From positions 1 through 64,000 of the forward strand of contig PKTG01000085.1 in the NCBI GenBank assembly GCA_002869225.1: 64,000 nucleotides of DNA, given 5' to 3'. The DNA comes from Candidatus Muiribacterium halophilum. Lineage in GTDB: Bacteria > Muiribacteriota > Muiribacteriia > Muiribacteriales > Muiribacteriaceae. A model generated the notes under the pieces. That model was not told the origin of the DNA and did not search any database. It was given only the letters and a program-made list of their open reading frames with translations. This document shows, piece after piece, positions 48,767 through 58,666 of the stretch; position 1 is the first letter of the stretch, and each line of letters opens with the position of its first letter. The position numbers were made by a program, and so were the translations under genes.

Positions 48767-50086
48767 ATGGCTAAGATCTTCGAAAATTTATTTAATCTTA
48801 AAGAAAACAATACTACAATATCAAAAGAGTTTATTGCTGGTATTACAACGTTTCTTACAATGGCTTATATCATCATAGTAAACCCTCAGATACTAACTTC
48901 AGGGACAGGCATGCCTTACGGTGGAGCATTAGCAGCTACTATACTTGTTGCTTCTTTATCTTCAATATTAATGGGAGTTTTTGCTAACCTTCCGTTTGCC
49001 CTTGCACCAGGAATGGGAATAAACGCATTTTTCACGTTTACAGTCATTTTAGGCTTTGGTCTTACATGGCAACAGGCGTTGGGTGCTGTTTTTATTTCAG
49101 GTCTAGTCTTTATTTTTTTGACTATAGTAAGGATAAGAGAGTTAATAGTTAAATCTATACCAGCACCGGTAAGACTTGGAGTAGCATCGGGAATCGGACT
49201 GTTCCTATGCTTTATAGGACTTAAGGAATCTGGAATGATAGTATGTTCACCCGCAACACTTGTATGTATGGGTGATTTTAGTCCAAAACTTTTCATATTT
49301 CTTGCCGGATTAGTATTCACTCTTATACTTCTTATTAAAAAGAAAAAAGGTGCTCTTCTTTCAGGTATTATTTTTTCTACTATTCTTGCTTATTCTGCTG
49401 GAAGATTATGGGGAGACACAATTCTTATCCATATGCCTGAAAATTTCTTTTCCAGTCCAGATCTTTAATCTACATTTTTAAAGATGGATCTTTCTGGAGC
49501 TTTTAAGTTATCTATGGTATCAGTCATATTTACTTTCCTGTTTACCGACATGTTCGATTCAATCTCGACTTTTTTAGGTGTGTGTCAAGTATCAGACCTT
49601 AAGGATAAAGATGGTAACCCAAAAAATATGAACAAAGCTTTGATGGTCGATGCTTTTTCAACTACAATATCAGGGATATTAGGAACATCTTCCGGGACCA
49701 CTTATATAGAATCAGCATCAGGGATAGAAGAAGGTGGTAGAACGGGGCTAACCTCGGTATTCACAGGGCTTTTATTTCTTCCTTTCCTGTTTCTTGCCCC
49801 ACTTATTGCTATAATACCAATGTATGCAACTTCTCCAGCGCTTGTAATAGTTGGTTTTTATATGGCAAGAGCTATAATAGAGGTTGATATGAAGAGTTAT
49901 GGAAGTGGTTTCCCAGCTTTCTTAGCCCTTATACTTATACCTCTTACTTATTCAATAACTCAGGGAATTTCATGGAGTATTGTCTTTTATATACTTCTTT
50001 CCTTCTTCGATAGAAAAGTTGAAAGACCAAGTCCAATGCTATATATAATAGGAATATTATCTTTATTATCACTATATCTAACATAA
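48767..50086 (+). CDS. NCS2/AzgA-type purine permease, interrupted by an in-frame TAA
   Basis: An integral membrane nucleobase transporter of the AzgA/PbuG/GhxP group. The N-terminal half has TTFLTMAYIIIVNPQIL and ALAPGMGINAFFTFTV, the family signatures. The frame stops at TAA 49466-49468 after 233 residues (SSPDL). It continues in frame (STFLKMDLSGAFKLSMVSVIFTFLFTDMFDSISTFLG), which is the second half with the TDMFD motif. Total 439 codons, normal. It may serve purine uptake for the molybdenum hydroxylase operon. An AGGAG site precedes the ATG and a strong terminator follows. Confidence 0.88.
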
Positions 50087-50115
50087 AAAAAGCCGCCTAT
50101 ACGGCGGCTTTTTTT
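50085..50115 (+). terminator. Rho-independent terminator of the purine permease gene
   Basis: 13 bp stem with a GCCGCC/GGCGGC core (50092-50097 with 50103-50108), a 5 nt loop and flanking A/T runs. It begins inside the TAA stop codon. Confidence 0.92.
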
Positions 50116-50163
50116 ATCAATTAACGTCATAACGAACAAACGTTTAAAAGTATAAAACGGTAG

Positions 50164-51696
50164 TTATTGTTCCATCTTTTCAAGTATAAGATTTAATTCA
50201 GGATATTTATCAGCAAGTTTTCTTATTACTGCTACAGGTGGTTTTGTAGGACCGTTTCCATTAAGATCGACCTCTTTTGCAATATGACTTGCAAGAGCAT
50301 CAACATCATTGAAATCAACTTCAGAATAAGATCTATTTCTGAAGAGTCCAAGAAAATCTTTGATTCCTGAAACTATATTCTGCCACCACTGTGGTGAATT
50401 ATCTTCTTTTGGTTCAGCTGCAGGTTCCTCATTGACAGCCACAGTTGGTTCAGATACATCTTCATCAGCTGGTTCCTGTGCTATAGTCTGCACCTGAGTA
50501 TCATAACTCTTAAGAAGCATCTCATCCCATGCAGTAGCTTTAGCAAATTCCGTATTGATATAATGTTTTTTCCATTCATATTTCTTTGGAGCGTAAATTG
50601 CAATACCGTGGGAATCTTTCATCTTATCACCCTGATGCATTGTTATTATAACAGCATCTTTAATAGCTTTTAAAACTTTATCACATCTGACTTTTAGTTT
50701 TTCATCCTTAGTTATCGCTTTTAATCTTTCAACAAAATTATAAAGGTCTTTAGAATATGAAAGTTCATATTTCTGCGAATAGTTAATAGCATGATCAAGA
50801 CTACTTTTTTCTTTATCGAGGTTTTTATATACATAAGAAGCCATATCATCAACAGCTTCAGCAAGAGCAGGTATCTTAGAAAGATCCATTGCACCCTGAG
50901 TTACCTCTGTTGGTCCCCACCAACTTGACTGACCTTCATAAGATTTTAAATATGCTTTTACAGCAGTTTTTGTAAAATCAACAGTCTTCATGTTAGGGTT
51001 TTTGACAAGTGGTCCAAGAACAAGATCATATGGCCAGCCATCGCCTGGTTCTGTTTCTTCTGATGCGATCATATACTTCAAATAATCTGATTGCTGCATA
51101 GCTACTTCGATCATACCCATAAGACATGCATCAAATGCTATGACATCCATTTTTCTTCCTAGTTTTGAATACATAGCTTCAGCTACTTTCTTCATTCCAG
51201 GAGAATCTATGTGAGTTCCGTTGGTATCATCGTATGAGATACCTTTAACAAGTCTTTCCTGTCTGTTTTCCTTTTCCCATCCCATTCCATGATTCCAGTA
51301 TACAAACAAATATCTTTCTGCAGGATATTTATAAACCGAATAATTAAAGAATTTAATAGCTTCTTTATAATCTCCCATATCAACTTCGCCTAAGTCTTTG
51401 ACTACTTTAGAGGATATTTTCTGAAAATCATTATCTTTTTCAATATAGAATATTTTGGTTCCTTTCCAATCTCCATTACTTGAATCGTATCCAGGAATTC
51501 TATCATACTGCACTACTATGTTTACCTGATCGCTGGAACCGATCTTTTCCATCTCATTGATGTCTTTGATTCCTGCACCTTCAAGGTTGTTATCTCCATT
51601 GATAAAAACCATGACTGTCCATTTTTTTGGAGCTGCATTTACGGTAAGTGTAAGAAACAGTATACCGATAATAAACACTAGAAATAATTTTTTCAT
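50164..51696 (-). CDS. Secreted clostripain-family cysteine peptidase (C11), second copy
   Basis: 510 residues. The signal peptide ends near VNAAPKK. Catalytic His in FVYWNHGMGW and Cys in IAFDACLMGM. N-terminus KKWTVMVFINGDNNLE as in the first C11 gene. The C-terminus has an acidic, Pro/Ala-rich linker (residues ~415-440) and a separate ~60-residue domain. An AGGAGGGAG site precedes the ATG. Confidence 0.92.
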   Translation of the reverse strand: MKKLFLVFIIGILFLTLTVNAAPKKWTVMVFINGDNNLEGAGIKDINEMEKIGSSDQVNIVVQYDRIPGYDSSNGDWKGTKIFYIEKDNDFQKISSKVVKDLGEVDMGDYKEAIKFFNYSVYKYPAERYLFVYWNHGMGWEKENRQERLVKGISYDDTNGTHIDSPGMKKVAEAMYSKLGRKMDVIAFDACLMGMIEVAMQQSDYLKYMIASEETEPGDGWPYDLVLGPLVKNPNMKTVDFTKTAVKAYLKSYEGQSSWWGPTEVTQGAMDLSKIPALAEAVDDMASYVYKNLDKEKSSLDHAINYSQKYELSYSKDLYNFVERLKAITKDEKLKVRCDKVLKAIKDAVIITMHQGDKMKDSHGIAIYAPKKYEWKKHYINTEFAKATAWDEMLLKSYDTQVQTIAQEPADEDVSEPTVAVNEEPAAEPKEDNSPQWWQNIVSGIKDFLGLFRNRSYSEVDFNDVDALASHIAKEVDLNGNGPTKPPVAVIRKLADKYPELNLILEKMEQ

Positions 51697-51741
51697 ACTC
51701 CCTCCTGTTAGTTTGTTTCTAATATGTATAAATTATAATCT

Positions 51742-51770
51742 AAAACTATACTTGAAGCAATAGTTTTTTT
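51742..51770. terminator. Weak hairpin between ygfK and the C11 gene
   Basis: 8 bp stem (51742-51749 with 51760-51767), 10 nt loop, T-run on the plus side and only four T on the minus side. It could be a poor terminator for ygfK. Confidence 0.3.
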
Positions 51771-51809
51771 ATTTCTAAAGCTATAATCTGACTTAATTTA
51801 TTATAGGCA

Positions 51810-54800
51810 TCAAATAATATAAGGCATGCTCTGTCTGATGCCATTAAAAAGCACTATCGCAGGTGCAATATCGTTAAGGTCGAGCTTAAGGTCACCTACT
51901 CTATTATTTATTATCTCATAATTAAAATTTCTATCAATCGAGAGTTTGATATCATCTGATTCGAGAATATGTTTTTCATCCTCAAAATAAAGAGTATATT
52001 CTTTATCATTCTTTCTTATTCTCAGTTCGAGATCTCCGTTTTTTTCTTTGATCTGATAACAGTCCTCATTGTGTCCCTCAAAAGATTCCTTTTCGAGATA
52101 TACTTTTGGTTTATTAATATACGGTGCATCAGAGGAAGGACAGAAAGTATTACAGTTTCCACATTCATTACAGAAATCTCCAATATTAAACACCTGATAC
52201 TCCTGCATCACTTTAAATTCTCTTGACTCTCTAACCTTTACCTGATCTCCAAGCACTTCTATAACCGGCACATCCCAACAGTAAGGTTCTGACTGATAGG
52301 TATGATTTGCTCTGTTCGGACAAACAGATACACAAATAGAACACATCTCGTCACATCTTAAGCATCTTAAAGCTTCTTTCATTGCCTCATCTTTAGAATA
52401 AGTCTCTTCAAATTCCTTGAAATCTTTTCTATTTTTAGCTGATCTCATATGTGGTGCTACAGCTTCCTCTTTAAAAGCTCTTTTTTCAATCAGTTCCTCT
52501 TTTGTAAAGATCTTACCTTTATTGATTACCTCATCGATGTTTCCCATAATACTTAAAGCAGCTTTCTTACCATCTCCTGCTGCTTTTATAAGTGTATAAG
52601 GACCACGGACGACATCTCCACCCGCATATACAGCTTCCATTGAGGTCTTCATAAACTCATCCACCTCAATTGTATTCCATCTTGTAAGCTTTAGATCAAG
52701 ATCTTTCAAGAAACCAAGTTCCGTCTTCTGACTTATTGCAGGTACTATCGTGTCTACTTCAAGTTCAAAGTGTGAACCTTCTACAGGTACAGGTCTTCTT
52801 CTGCCACTTGAATCGGGTTCTCCCAACTCGTTCTTGATGCATACTATACTTTTGACTCTGTTTCCCTGACTTTTTATTTCAACTGGAGAAACGAGTTCGA
52901 TTATCTTAATACCTTCCTCTTCAAGCTGACTGATCTCTTCAGGATCAGCCGGCATCTCGTTTCTTGTTCTTCTGTATAATAAAGTGACTTCAGAGACATC
53001 TTTTAGTCTCCACGCACTTCTTGCAACATCACAAGCTGAGTTACCACCACCAATAACTGCGACTTTTTTCCCTTCAGGTACATTTGAATGTCTTATCATA
53101 TAAAGATACTCAAGTGCATCAAAAACACCTTCACTATCACTTCCAGGAACATCAAGATTAATGCCATTTTGGGCACCTGCTCCAATAAATACAGCAATAT
53201 AATCACCTGTCAGTAAATCGTTAATGGAAACATCTTTTCCAATCTCAGTATTGAATCTAAATTCAACACCTAATGCTTCAAGTCTTTTGAAATCTCCTAT
53301 GATTATCTCACCTGGAAGTCGAAATTCCGGTATTGCATAATGAGCCATACCTCCAGGTCCAGGTCTCTTTTCAAAGATAACAGGCTTCATGCCACTTTTA
53401 GCTAAGAAATAAGCACATGCAAAACCCGATGGGCCTGCACCTATTATAGCTACTTTACCGGCATCACTTTCAAATTTCACCGGACTGACAGCGGTATTAT
53501 CCATTACAAATCTCTTTAAAGCTCTTATATTAAGCGGTTGATCATAATTGTTTCTGACACATCTTGATTGACATTTATGGTCACATACCCTTGATGCGAT
53601 CTCTGGAAGCGGATTGTCTTCGGTAATTATTCTCGATGCTTCCTGAAGGTTCCCTTTGGAAATATGATAAATATATTCCGGTACCTTCTGATCTACCGGA
53701 CACTCATAAGTACAAGGAGCACTTATACAATCAAACATATTTAGGTCTCTTTCAGTCTTGGTATCAAGAGAACTTCTGTAATCCTTTCTATATAGTGGCC
53801 CCGCCAATACCTCTTCTGAATAATGTTTTACATATAATCTTGAACATTCCTTATAGATAGTATCAAAACCAAGCGAGCTTTCCTCAAGTTCTTTTCTTAT
53901 AAGATCAGCGCATGATTCTAGATTTTTTTCCAATATATCAGCGATTATCTCTTTCTTTTCTATATTTACGCATTCTTTTAAAAGTTCTTCTCTATTAAAG
54001 AAACGATCACAATAGGAAACTACAATAAACTCTTTATAATCTTTTGCAGTAAATCTTTCAAAAGAATCTCTCAGATTCTTTACATACTGAACTATTCTTG
54101 TATAACCACCAGGTTTAAGTATATCCGAACACACAGTTATAGGTTTTATATTACAACTTATGATATCTATAACATTAAACGCATCCGCACCTGCTGAAAA
54201 GGATACAGAATGTTTACTCTTCAAGTCATCCATAAGTCTTTTTGCAAGATTTATATCAATTGGATGCAAAGCTCTTCCTGACATATACATCATATCAGCT
54301 TCTTTTAAAAATACGTCTCTGTTATTAACACTTTCAAGAGTATTAGAGAGTTTAAACGAAAAATCCTTGCCACACTCTTCTGATACCTTTGATACCTTGG
54401 ATATTATATCTAAAGCATCTTTATACTGTGGGTCATGTTCAAAAGCAACATCAGGGACATGAGTCCTGTATCCCAATCTTTTATTCAAAATATCATGAAT
54501 GGCATCTTTGCCAAGCAAGGTAGGATTGAATTTTATAGTAGTATGAAAATCCAGTTCGCTAATAAGATAACTTGCTATCTTTGATATCTCTGCTGGCGGA
54601 CATCCATGCATTGTTGAAAGGGTTATATTATCGGAAATCTCTGGGGAAATCCTGATATCTTCAGCTTTTTCAAAATATTTCGAAGCCACCTTCTTAAGTG
54701 AACTGATATCATCTTTGGCATCTCTCATCTTTTTCAAAAATCTTTGAACGTTTTCGTTTTTTATACCTTTAAGATCATAACCAACACTCATATTAAAGAT

Positions 54801-55247
54801 GAATCCATTTTGATTTGTACCGTTATCATGCTCGAAAAGTTTTCTTAGCATATGGATGATTACCCAGGCATTTAGATACTCATTATAAGCCTGATCGAGT
54901 TTGAGTTCCTGAGACCATTCACAGTTATAACCCTCATCCTCTATATCAATACACGGCTTAAGCACCTCTATCTCATCAAGTGTCTGTACAGTCTTAAGTT
55001 CTATAAAACGAGCACCCATAAGCCAAGCAATAATGATATTCTGCGACAGCTGGGTATGTGGACCTGCTGCTACTCCAAATGGAGTCTCGAGAAGCTTTCC
55101 ATACTTGCTGCTATGGATATTTTCTTCTTTTTCCGGTCTGAAAAAGAGTTTTTCTGGAATACCGAATATTGTCCTGTTTTCTTTATATTCTGTGAATATC
55201 CACGAAGCTAATCTTTCAAAACTTATTGGCGTAAAATGTTCAGACAT
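51810..55247 (-). CDS. ygfK: YgfK-type iron-sulfur flavoprotein (selenate reductase / purine-hydroxylase-associated)
   Basis: 1145 residues in three parts. Residues ~1-480 resemble the dihydroorotate dehydrogenase/PreA TIM-barrel. Residues ~500-960 are a GltD-like NAD(P)H dehydrogenase: a [4Fe-4S] Cys set (APCTYECPVDQKVPEY, CDHKCQSRCVRNN), FAD fold VAIIGAGPSGFACAYFLAKSG and NAD(P)-fold VAVIGGGNSACDVARSAW. The C-terminus has ferredoxin Cys motifs CLRCDEMCSICVSVCP and CNECGNCNTFCP. E. coli ygfK lies in a purine/selenium hydroxylase gene region, matching the molybdenum hydroxylase operon here. AAGGAG precedes the ATG. The exact reaction is not known. Confidence 0.88.
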   Translation of the reverse strand: MSEHFTPISFERLASWIFTEYKENRTIFGIPEKLFFRPEKEENIHSSKYGKLLETPFGVAAGPHTQLSQNIIIAWLMGARFIELKTVQTLDEIEVLKPCIDIEDEGYNCEWSQELKLDQAYNEYLNAWVIIHMLRKLFEHDNGTNQNGFIFNMSVGYDLKGIKNENVQRFLKKMRDAKDDISSLKKVASKYFEKAEDIRISPEISDNITLSTMHGCPPAEISKIASYLISELDFHTTIKFNPTLLGKDAIHDILNKRLGYRTHVPDVAFEHDPQYKDALDIISKVSKVSEECGKDFSFKLSNTLESVNNRDVFLKEADMMYMSGRALHPIDINLAKRLMDDLKSKHSVSFSAGADAFNVIDIISCNIKPITVCSDILKPGGYTRIVQYVKNLRDSFERFTAKDYKEFIVVSYCDRFFNREELLKECVNIEKKEIIADILEKNLESCADLIRKELEESSLGFDTIYKECSRLYVKHYSEEVLAGPLYRKDYRSSLDTKTERDLNMFDCISAPCTYECPVDQKVPEYIYHISKGNLQEASRIITEDNPLPEIASRVCDHKCQSRCVRNNYDQPLNIRALKRFVMDNTAVSPVKFESDAGKVAIIGAGPSGFACAYFLAKSGMKPVIFEKRPGPGGMAHYAIPEFRLPGEIIIGDFKRLEALGVEFRFNTEIGKDVSINDLLTGDYIAVFIGAGAQNGINLDVPGSDSEGVFDALEYLYMIRHSNVPEGKKVAVIGGGNSACDVARSAWRLKDVSEVTLLYRRTRNEMPADPEEISQLEEEGIKIIELVSPVEIKSQGNRVKSIVCIKNELGEPDSSGRRRPVPVEGSHFELEVDTIVPAISQKTELGFLKDLDLKLTRWNTIEVDEFMKTSMEAVYAGGDVVRGPYTLIKAAGDGKKAALSIMGNIDEVINKGKIFTKEELIEKRAFKEEAVAPHMRSAKNRKDFKEFEETYSKDEAMKEALRCLRCDEMCSICVSVCPNRANHTYQSEPYCWDVPVIEVLGDQVKVRESREFKVMQEYQVFNIGDFCNECGNCNTFCPSSDAPYINKPKVYLEKESFEGHNEDCYQIKEKNGDLELRIRKNDKEYTLYFEDEKHILESDDIKLSIDRNFNYEIINNRVGDLKLDLNDIAPAIVLFNGIRQSMPYII

Positions 55248-55322
55248 ATCAAACTCCTTATAAATAATAAATCTTTTTTTGTTTTAATTATTATATAATG
55301 ACATACCGATAAACGCAATGAT

Positions 55323-55497
55323 ATTACAATGAAACATTGTAATGATGAGCAACTTTGTTGCTGATGACAACTTTCCAGTTGTGTATTCAACTTTCGTTGA
55401 AATGCTTTGCTCTGCAAAGAGTCAAATCAAATAAAAAACTCTTTCTGAAAGAAAGCACATAAGCGAAAGCTTATCATACTTTTTTCGTAAGAAAAAA
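55323..55497. repeat. Mini-hairpin array D (eight hairpins) upstream of ygfK
   Basis: attacaatg-aaa-cattgtaat (55323-55343), agcaac-ttt-gttgct (55348-55362), acaact-ttcc-agttgt (55367-55382), ttcaac-tttc-gttgaa (55386-55401), ctttgc-tct-gcaaag (55405-55419), tcttt-ctg-aaaga (55440-55452), ataagc-gaaa-gcttat (55459-55474), ttttttc-gtaa-gaaaaaa (55480-55497). All perfect; several are nearly end to end. Confidence 0.78.
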
Positions 55498-55514
55498 CAT
55501 ATTAACGCAACGAG

Positions 55515-55540
55515 CGTATCAACGCATTAACGTATCAACG
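55515..55540. repeat. Direct repeat cgtatcaacg x2 at the recD2 end
   Basis: Two exact 10-mers, 55515-55524 and 55531-55540. The second encodes part of the last codons of recD2 (VDTLMR), so the C-terminal tail runs into repetitive intergenic DNA. Confidence 0.55.
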
Positions 55541-57723
55541 TCTATAGAAAGAAACGTATTTCTCTTTTTTTTACTGATATTTGATGCAGCCTTTTCAAAA
55601 GCTCTATTCTCTCCGATGAAAACTATTCCTCTTTTTGCTCTTGTAAGCGCTGTATAAAGCCATTGATTATCAAGCATGAAAGAATGAGCCTGAGTTATTG
55701 GTATGATGACTCTTTCAAACTCACTTCCCTGAGCTTTGTGAACTGTAAGGGCAAATGCATGATCTATTATATCTCTAAAATCACCTATATCATATTGTAC
55801 TATTTCTTTAGTATACATTCTCACAAAGACTTTACTTTCCAAAAGGTCTATCTTTTCAATTATACCTATACTACCGTTAAATATACGTTCTGATTTAGCA
55901 AATTCTTCACCAAATCTATACTCATCTGATAGATATATCTTTCTTTCAATATTTTTTAGATGTATTACTTTATCACCTTCTGAGAAAAAAGTGTTCATTC
56001 TTTTGAAAGAGGTCTTATCAAAGGCAGGATTTATAATCTCTTTAAGCATCTGATTTAGATTTATTGTACCCAACTCACCTTTTTTCATAGGAGTCAGTAT
56101 CTGAAGTCCAGTAACAGGATCGGCTTCAGGATTATCGTTTACGAATTTTTTAGCTACTGATATTAAACGTTTTAATATATTATCATCTTTAAGACCATAA
56201 AGATCGTTGTTACACATGCTAAAATACCAGTCATTATGACTTTCTTCATATCCTTTTGGTATCTTACCTTCTCTTATCTTTGATGCAAATATATTGATCA
56301 CTGAATCTTCACTCTGCCTGAAGACTTCTGTAAGTCTTTTAAATGGCATTAGATCGTTGTTTAATATATCTGCAAAAACATTTCCAGGACCAATAGGTGG
56401 CAGCTGAGCATCATCTCCTATTACAACAAGAATACATTCTTTGTGAAGACATCTTATAAGAGAATAGAAAAGGAAGGAGTTTACCATGCCCGCTTCATCC
56501 AATATTATTACATCATATTCGAGTAGATTTTCTTCGTTATGTCTAAAATCCTCTCCATCAAATCCAAGGAGAGAATGGATTGTATGGCATGAAAAACCCG
56601 TTATCTCTTCAAGTCTTCTTGCAGCAATACCACTCATAGCACAACCCGCTATTCTTTTAGACCAATGTTTTTTCAATAGATTCATAAGGACTTTACACAC
56701 AGTTGTCTTCCCTGTACCTGCATATCCACAAATAGCTGAGACAAGATAAGAACATGAGTTTTTGACAGCAGCTTTTTGCATATCTGATAATTTGACCGAA
56801 CTAAACTCCTGCATATCCTCATCATGTATCTTATCAGATATATTTAAAGGGGATTCCGTCCTTTCTATTAAAAAGGCTGAGATAAAATCTTCAAAATCTT
56901 TATTTTCTGTCAAAGCTACAATAGGCGTATCCTGATCTAAGAAAAAGAACTCTTCTTCGCTTTTTAATATCTCAAGTACTGTTTCTGAAAATTCATTTGA
57001 TAACCTTAGTTGTCTTAAGACAGAAAAGATCAGATTATCAGCATATTCCCAAAGATTACCAGTATTAAAAGCTTTTTTCTTCATATAAAATATCAACCCA
57101 CTCTTGATCCTTCTACTATCATTTGGGATTATACCCATTTTAAGAGCCATCTCGTCTACCGTTTTAAAATGAATACCCTTTATATTACAAATAATATAGG
57201 GGTCATCTTTTATTAGATCTATTGCCTGATGAGAATAAAAACCAAATATCTCGTTTATCATCAGACTTGAGAATCCAAAAGGAGACAAAAATTCAGTTAA
57301 CTTTCTAATATGTGAGAATTTCTTGTAGGACTCTGTTATTGTAACTATCCTCTTTTTTCCTATTCCGGATACCTCAGTCAATCTATGAGGCTTATTTTCA
57401 ATTATATCAGCCGTCTCATCTCCAAACCTTTCCATTATAGCAAGAGCACCCTTCTCACCAATACCTTTTACAACTGAAGTGAGAAAAAAATACATCTCAT
57501 CAGTCTTAAGTGTGGCTGATTCAAAATGAAAAGAGCGTCCGTATTTGTCTGTCTTAAACCTTCCGGTAAACTCATATACCAGTCCACGCAGCTTAGATTT
57601 TCCTGTATTGAAAATATGACCCTTTGCTTTGATACCATCTTCCAGATCAAGAATATAAAACGATTCGTTATTATATATTATCCAGTTTATCTTTGATGTT
57701 ATTTTCTGTATTTCATCGTTCAT
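55519..57723 (-). CDS. recD2: RecD2-type ATP-dependent DNA helicase
   Basis: 734 residues. The N-terminal OB-like domain and tandem helix-hairpin-helix motifs (VKGIGEKGALAIMERFG, VSGIGKKR) mark it as RecD2 rather than RecBCD RecD. The SF1 helicase has Walker A ICGYAGTGKTTVCKVL, DEAGM box VIILDEAGMVNS and motif VI LTVHKAQGSEFERVI. It unwinds DNA 5-prime to 3-prime and assists repair. The start overlaps the end of the hydrolase gene by 11 bp. Confidence 0.92.
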   Translation of the reverse strand: MNDEIQKITSKINWIIYNNESFYILDLEDGIKAKGHIFNTGKSKLRGLVYEFTGRFKTDKYGRSFHFESATLKTDEMYFFLTSVVKGIGEKGALAIMERFGDETADIIENKPHRLTEVSGIGKKRIVTITESYKKFSHIRKLTEFLSPFGFSSLMINEIFGFYSHQAIDLIKDDPYIICNIKGIHFKTVDEMALKMGIIPNDSRRIKSGLIFYMKKKAFNTGNLWEYADNLIFSVLRQLRLSNEFSETVLEILKSEEEFFFLDQDTPIVALTENKDFEDFISAFLIERTESPLNISDKIHDEDMQEFSSVKLSDMQKAAVKNSCSYLVSAICGYAGTGKTTVCKVLMNLLKKHWSKRIAGCAMSGIAARRLEEITGFSCHTIHSLLGFDGEDFRHNEENLLEYDVIILDEAGMVNSFLFYSLIRCLHKECILVVIGDDAQLPPIGPGNVFADILNNDLMPFKRLTEVFRQSEDSVINIFASKIREGKIPKGYEESHNDWYFSMCNNDLYGLKDDNILKRLISVAKKFVNDNPEADPVTGLQILTPMKKGELGTINLNQMLKEIINPAFDKTSFKRMNTFFSEGDKVIHLKNIERKIYLSDEYRFGEEFAKSERIFNGSIGIIEKIDLLESKVFVRMYTKEIVQYDIGDFRDIIDHAFALTVHKAQGSEFERVIIPITQAHSFMLDNQWLYTALTRAKRGIVFIGENRAFEKAASNISKKKRNTFLSIDVDTLMR

Positions 57724-58666
57724 CTATTAAACTCTTTCCTTTTACTCTTATTCCATATTCATACTCATCTCTTTTTTCCATAAGCATATCAAAAAGCCAC
57801 TTTTTTGCTTTTTGATTATCTCTAAGCGTCATATCCCAGAAAGCCAGCGTGAATATTTTTATATCTTTATATATCAACTTCTCATCAATAGGCATCTGAT
57901 TTCTTCCGCTAAAGATAAAATGGCTGGCACCTTTAAATACAAGCTTATAATTCTCATTTTTATTCATCTTCTGAAATCCTATTAATCTCTCTTTTGGTAA
58001 AATAGGTTTTATTATTCCAACATCTTCAGTACCTGTTATATGAAACATAGGTATTGTGACATCTCTGTATAATAGTCCTTGAAAAAACTCTATATCAGGT
58101 GGCGGGGGCGAAAATGCTATTGAGGATTTTATATCTGAAATATATTCTGATTTGGATAAAGCACTTCTTCTGACACCTGAGACAGAAAACGTTGTCTTTG
58201 CACCAAAAGAATGTCAACTCATTCCAAAAATATCAGGTTTTATTCCTTCTAAGCCATTTTCTTTTAAATACTGTATGATCTTTTTTATATCTTTTATTCG
58301 TTTTACCGCATTTTCATGACTAGCGGCATTTTTAAAAGTAAGACCTTTGATAACTGGATTTTTTATTCCCTTTAAGATAGAAGAATCGGATCCTAAATGA
58401 GTTGGGACAACTACTACGTATCCATTTAAAGCCCAGAATCTATTAGCATATACCGCAGCCTCGACATTACCGCCAAGACCATGAGAAAATATTATAAAAG
58501 GAAGTTTTTTCTTATCAGAATCAGGTATATATACTTTTGAATATATACCATCTATATTTATATAACGTATCTCACACGAGCCATCATAAACAACATCTCT
58601 ATAATAATCCAGAGAATAGATAGATACAAAACAGCAAAGAAGCATCACTATTGAAAGTGATCTCAT
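57713..58666 (-). CDS. Secreted alpha/beta hydrolase, interrupted by an in-frame TGA in the active site
   Basis: 317 codons to the final stop. A signal peptide (residues ~1-18) is followed by an alpha/beta hydrolase similar to platelet-activating-factor acetylhydrolase or dienelactone hydrolases: oxyanion region FIIFSHGLGGN. TGA 58214-58216 stops the frame after FGMS; it continues HSFGAKT. The nucleophile elbow expected is GHSFG, so the TGA stands exactly where an invariant Gly (GGA) is required. The rest follows, including HITGTEDVG for the catalytic Asp area. Its ATG overlaps the stop of the 2Fe-2S gene (ATGA). Confidence 0.82.

Noticed and set aside
17354..55497. CRISPR array in the hairpin regions
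   Set aside because: There is no repeated direct unit of fixed length with spacers; the hairpins differ from each other and no cas gene is present.
5957..55497. The mini-hairpins as REP elements mobilised by the RAYT
   Set aside because: They lack a common GTAG-type tetranucleotide and share no sequence with the RAYT ends. A link is not supported.
839..58216. Alternative genetic code (TAA or TGA as sense) to explain the internal stops
   Set aside because: TAA and TGA both end many intact genes here at the expected lengths and next to terminators, and the internal cases are few.
839..58216. Frameshifts or small indels as the cause of the broken genes
   Set aside because: In every case the downstream sequence continues in the same frame, and codon counts across the breaks are exact multiples of three.
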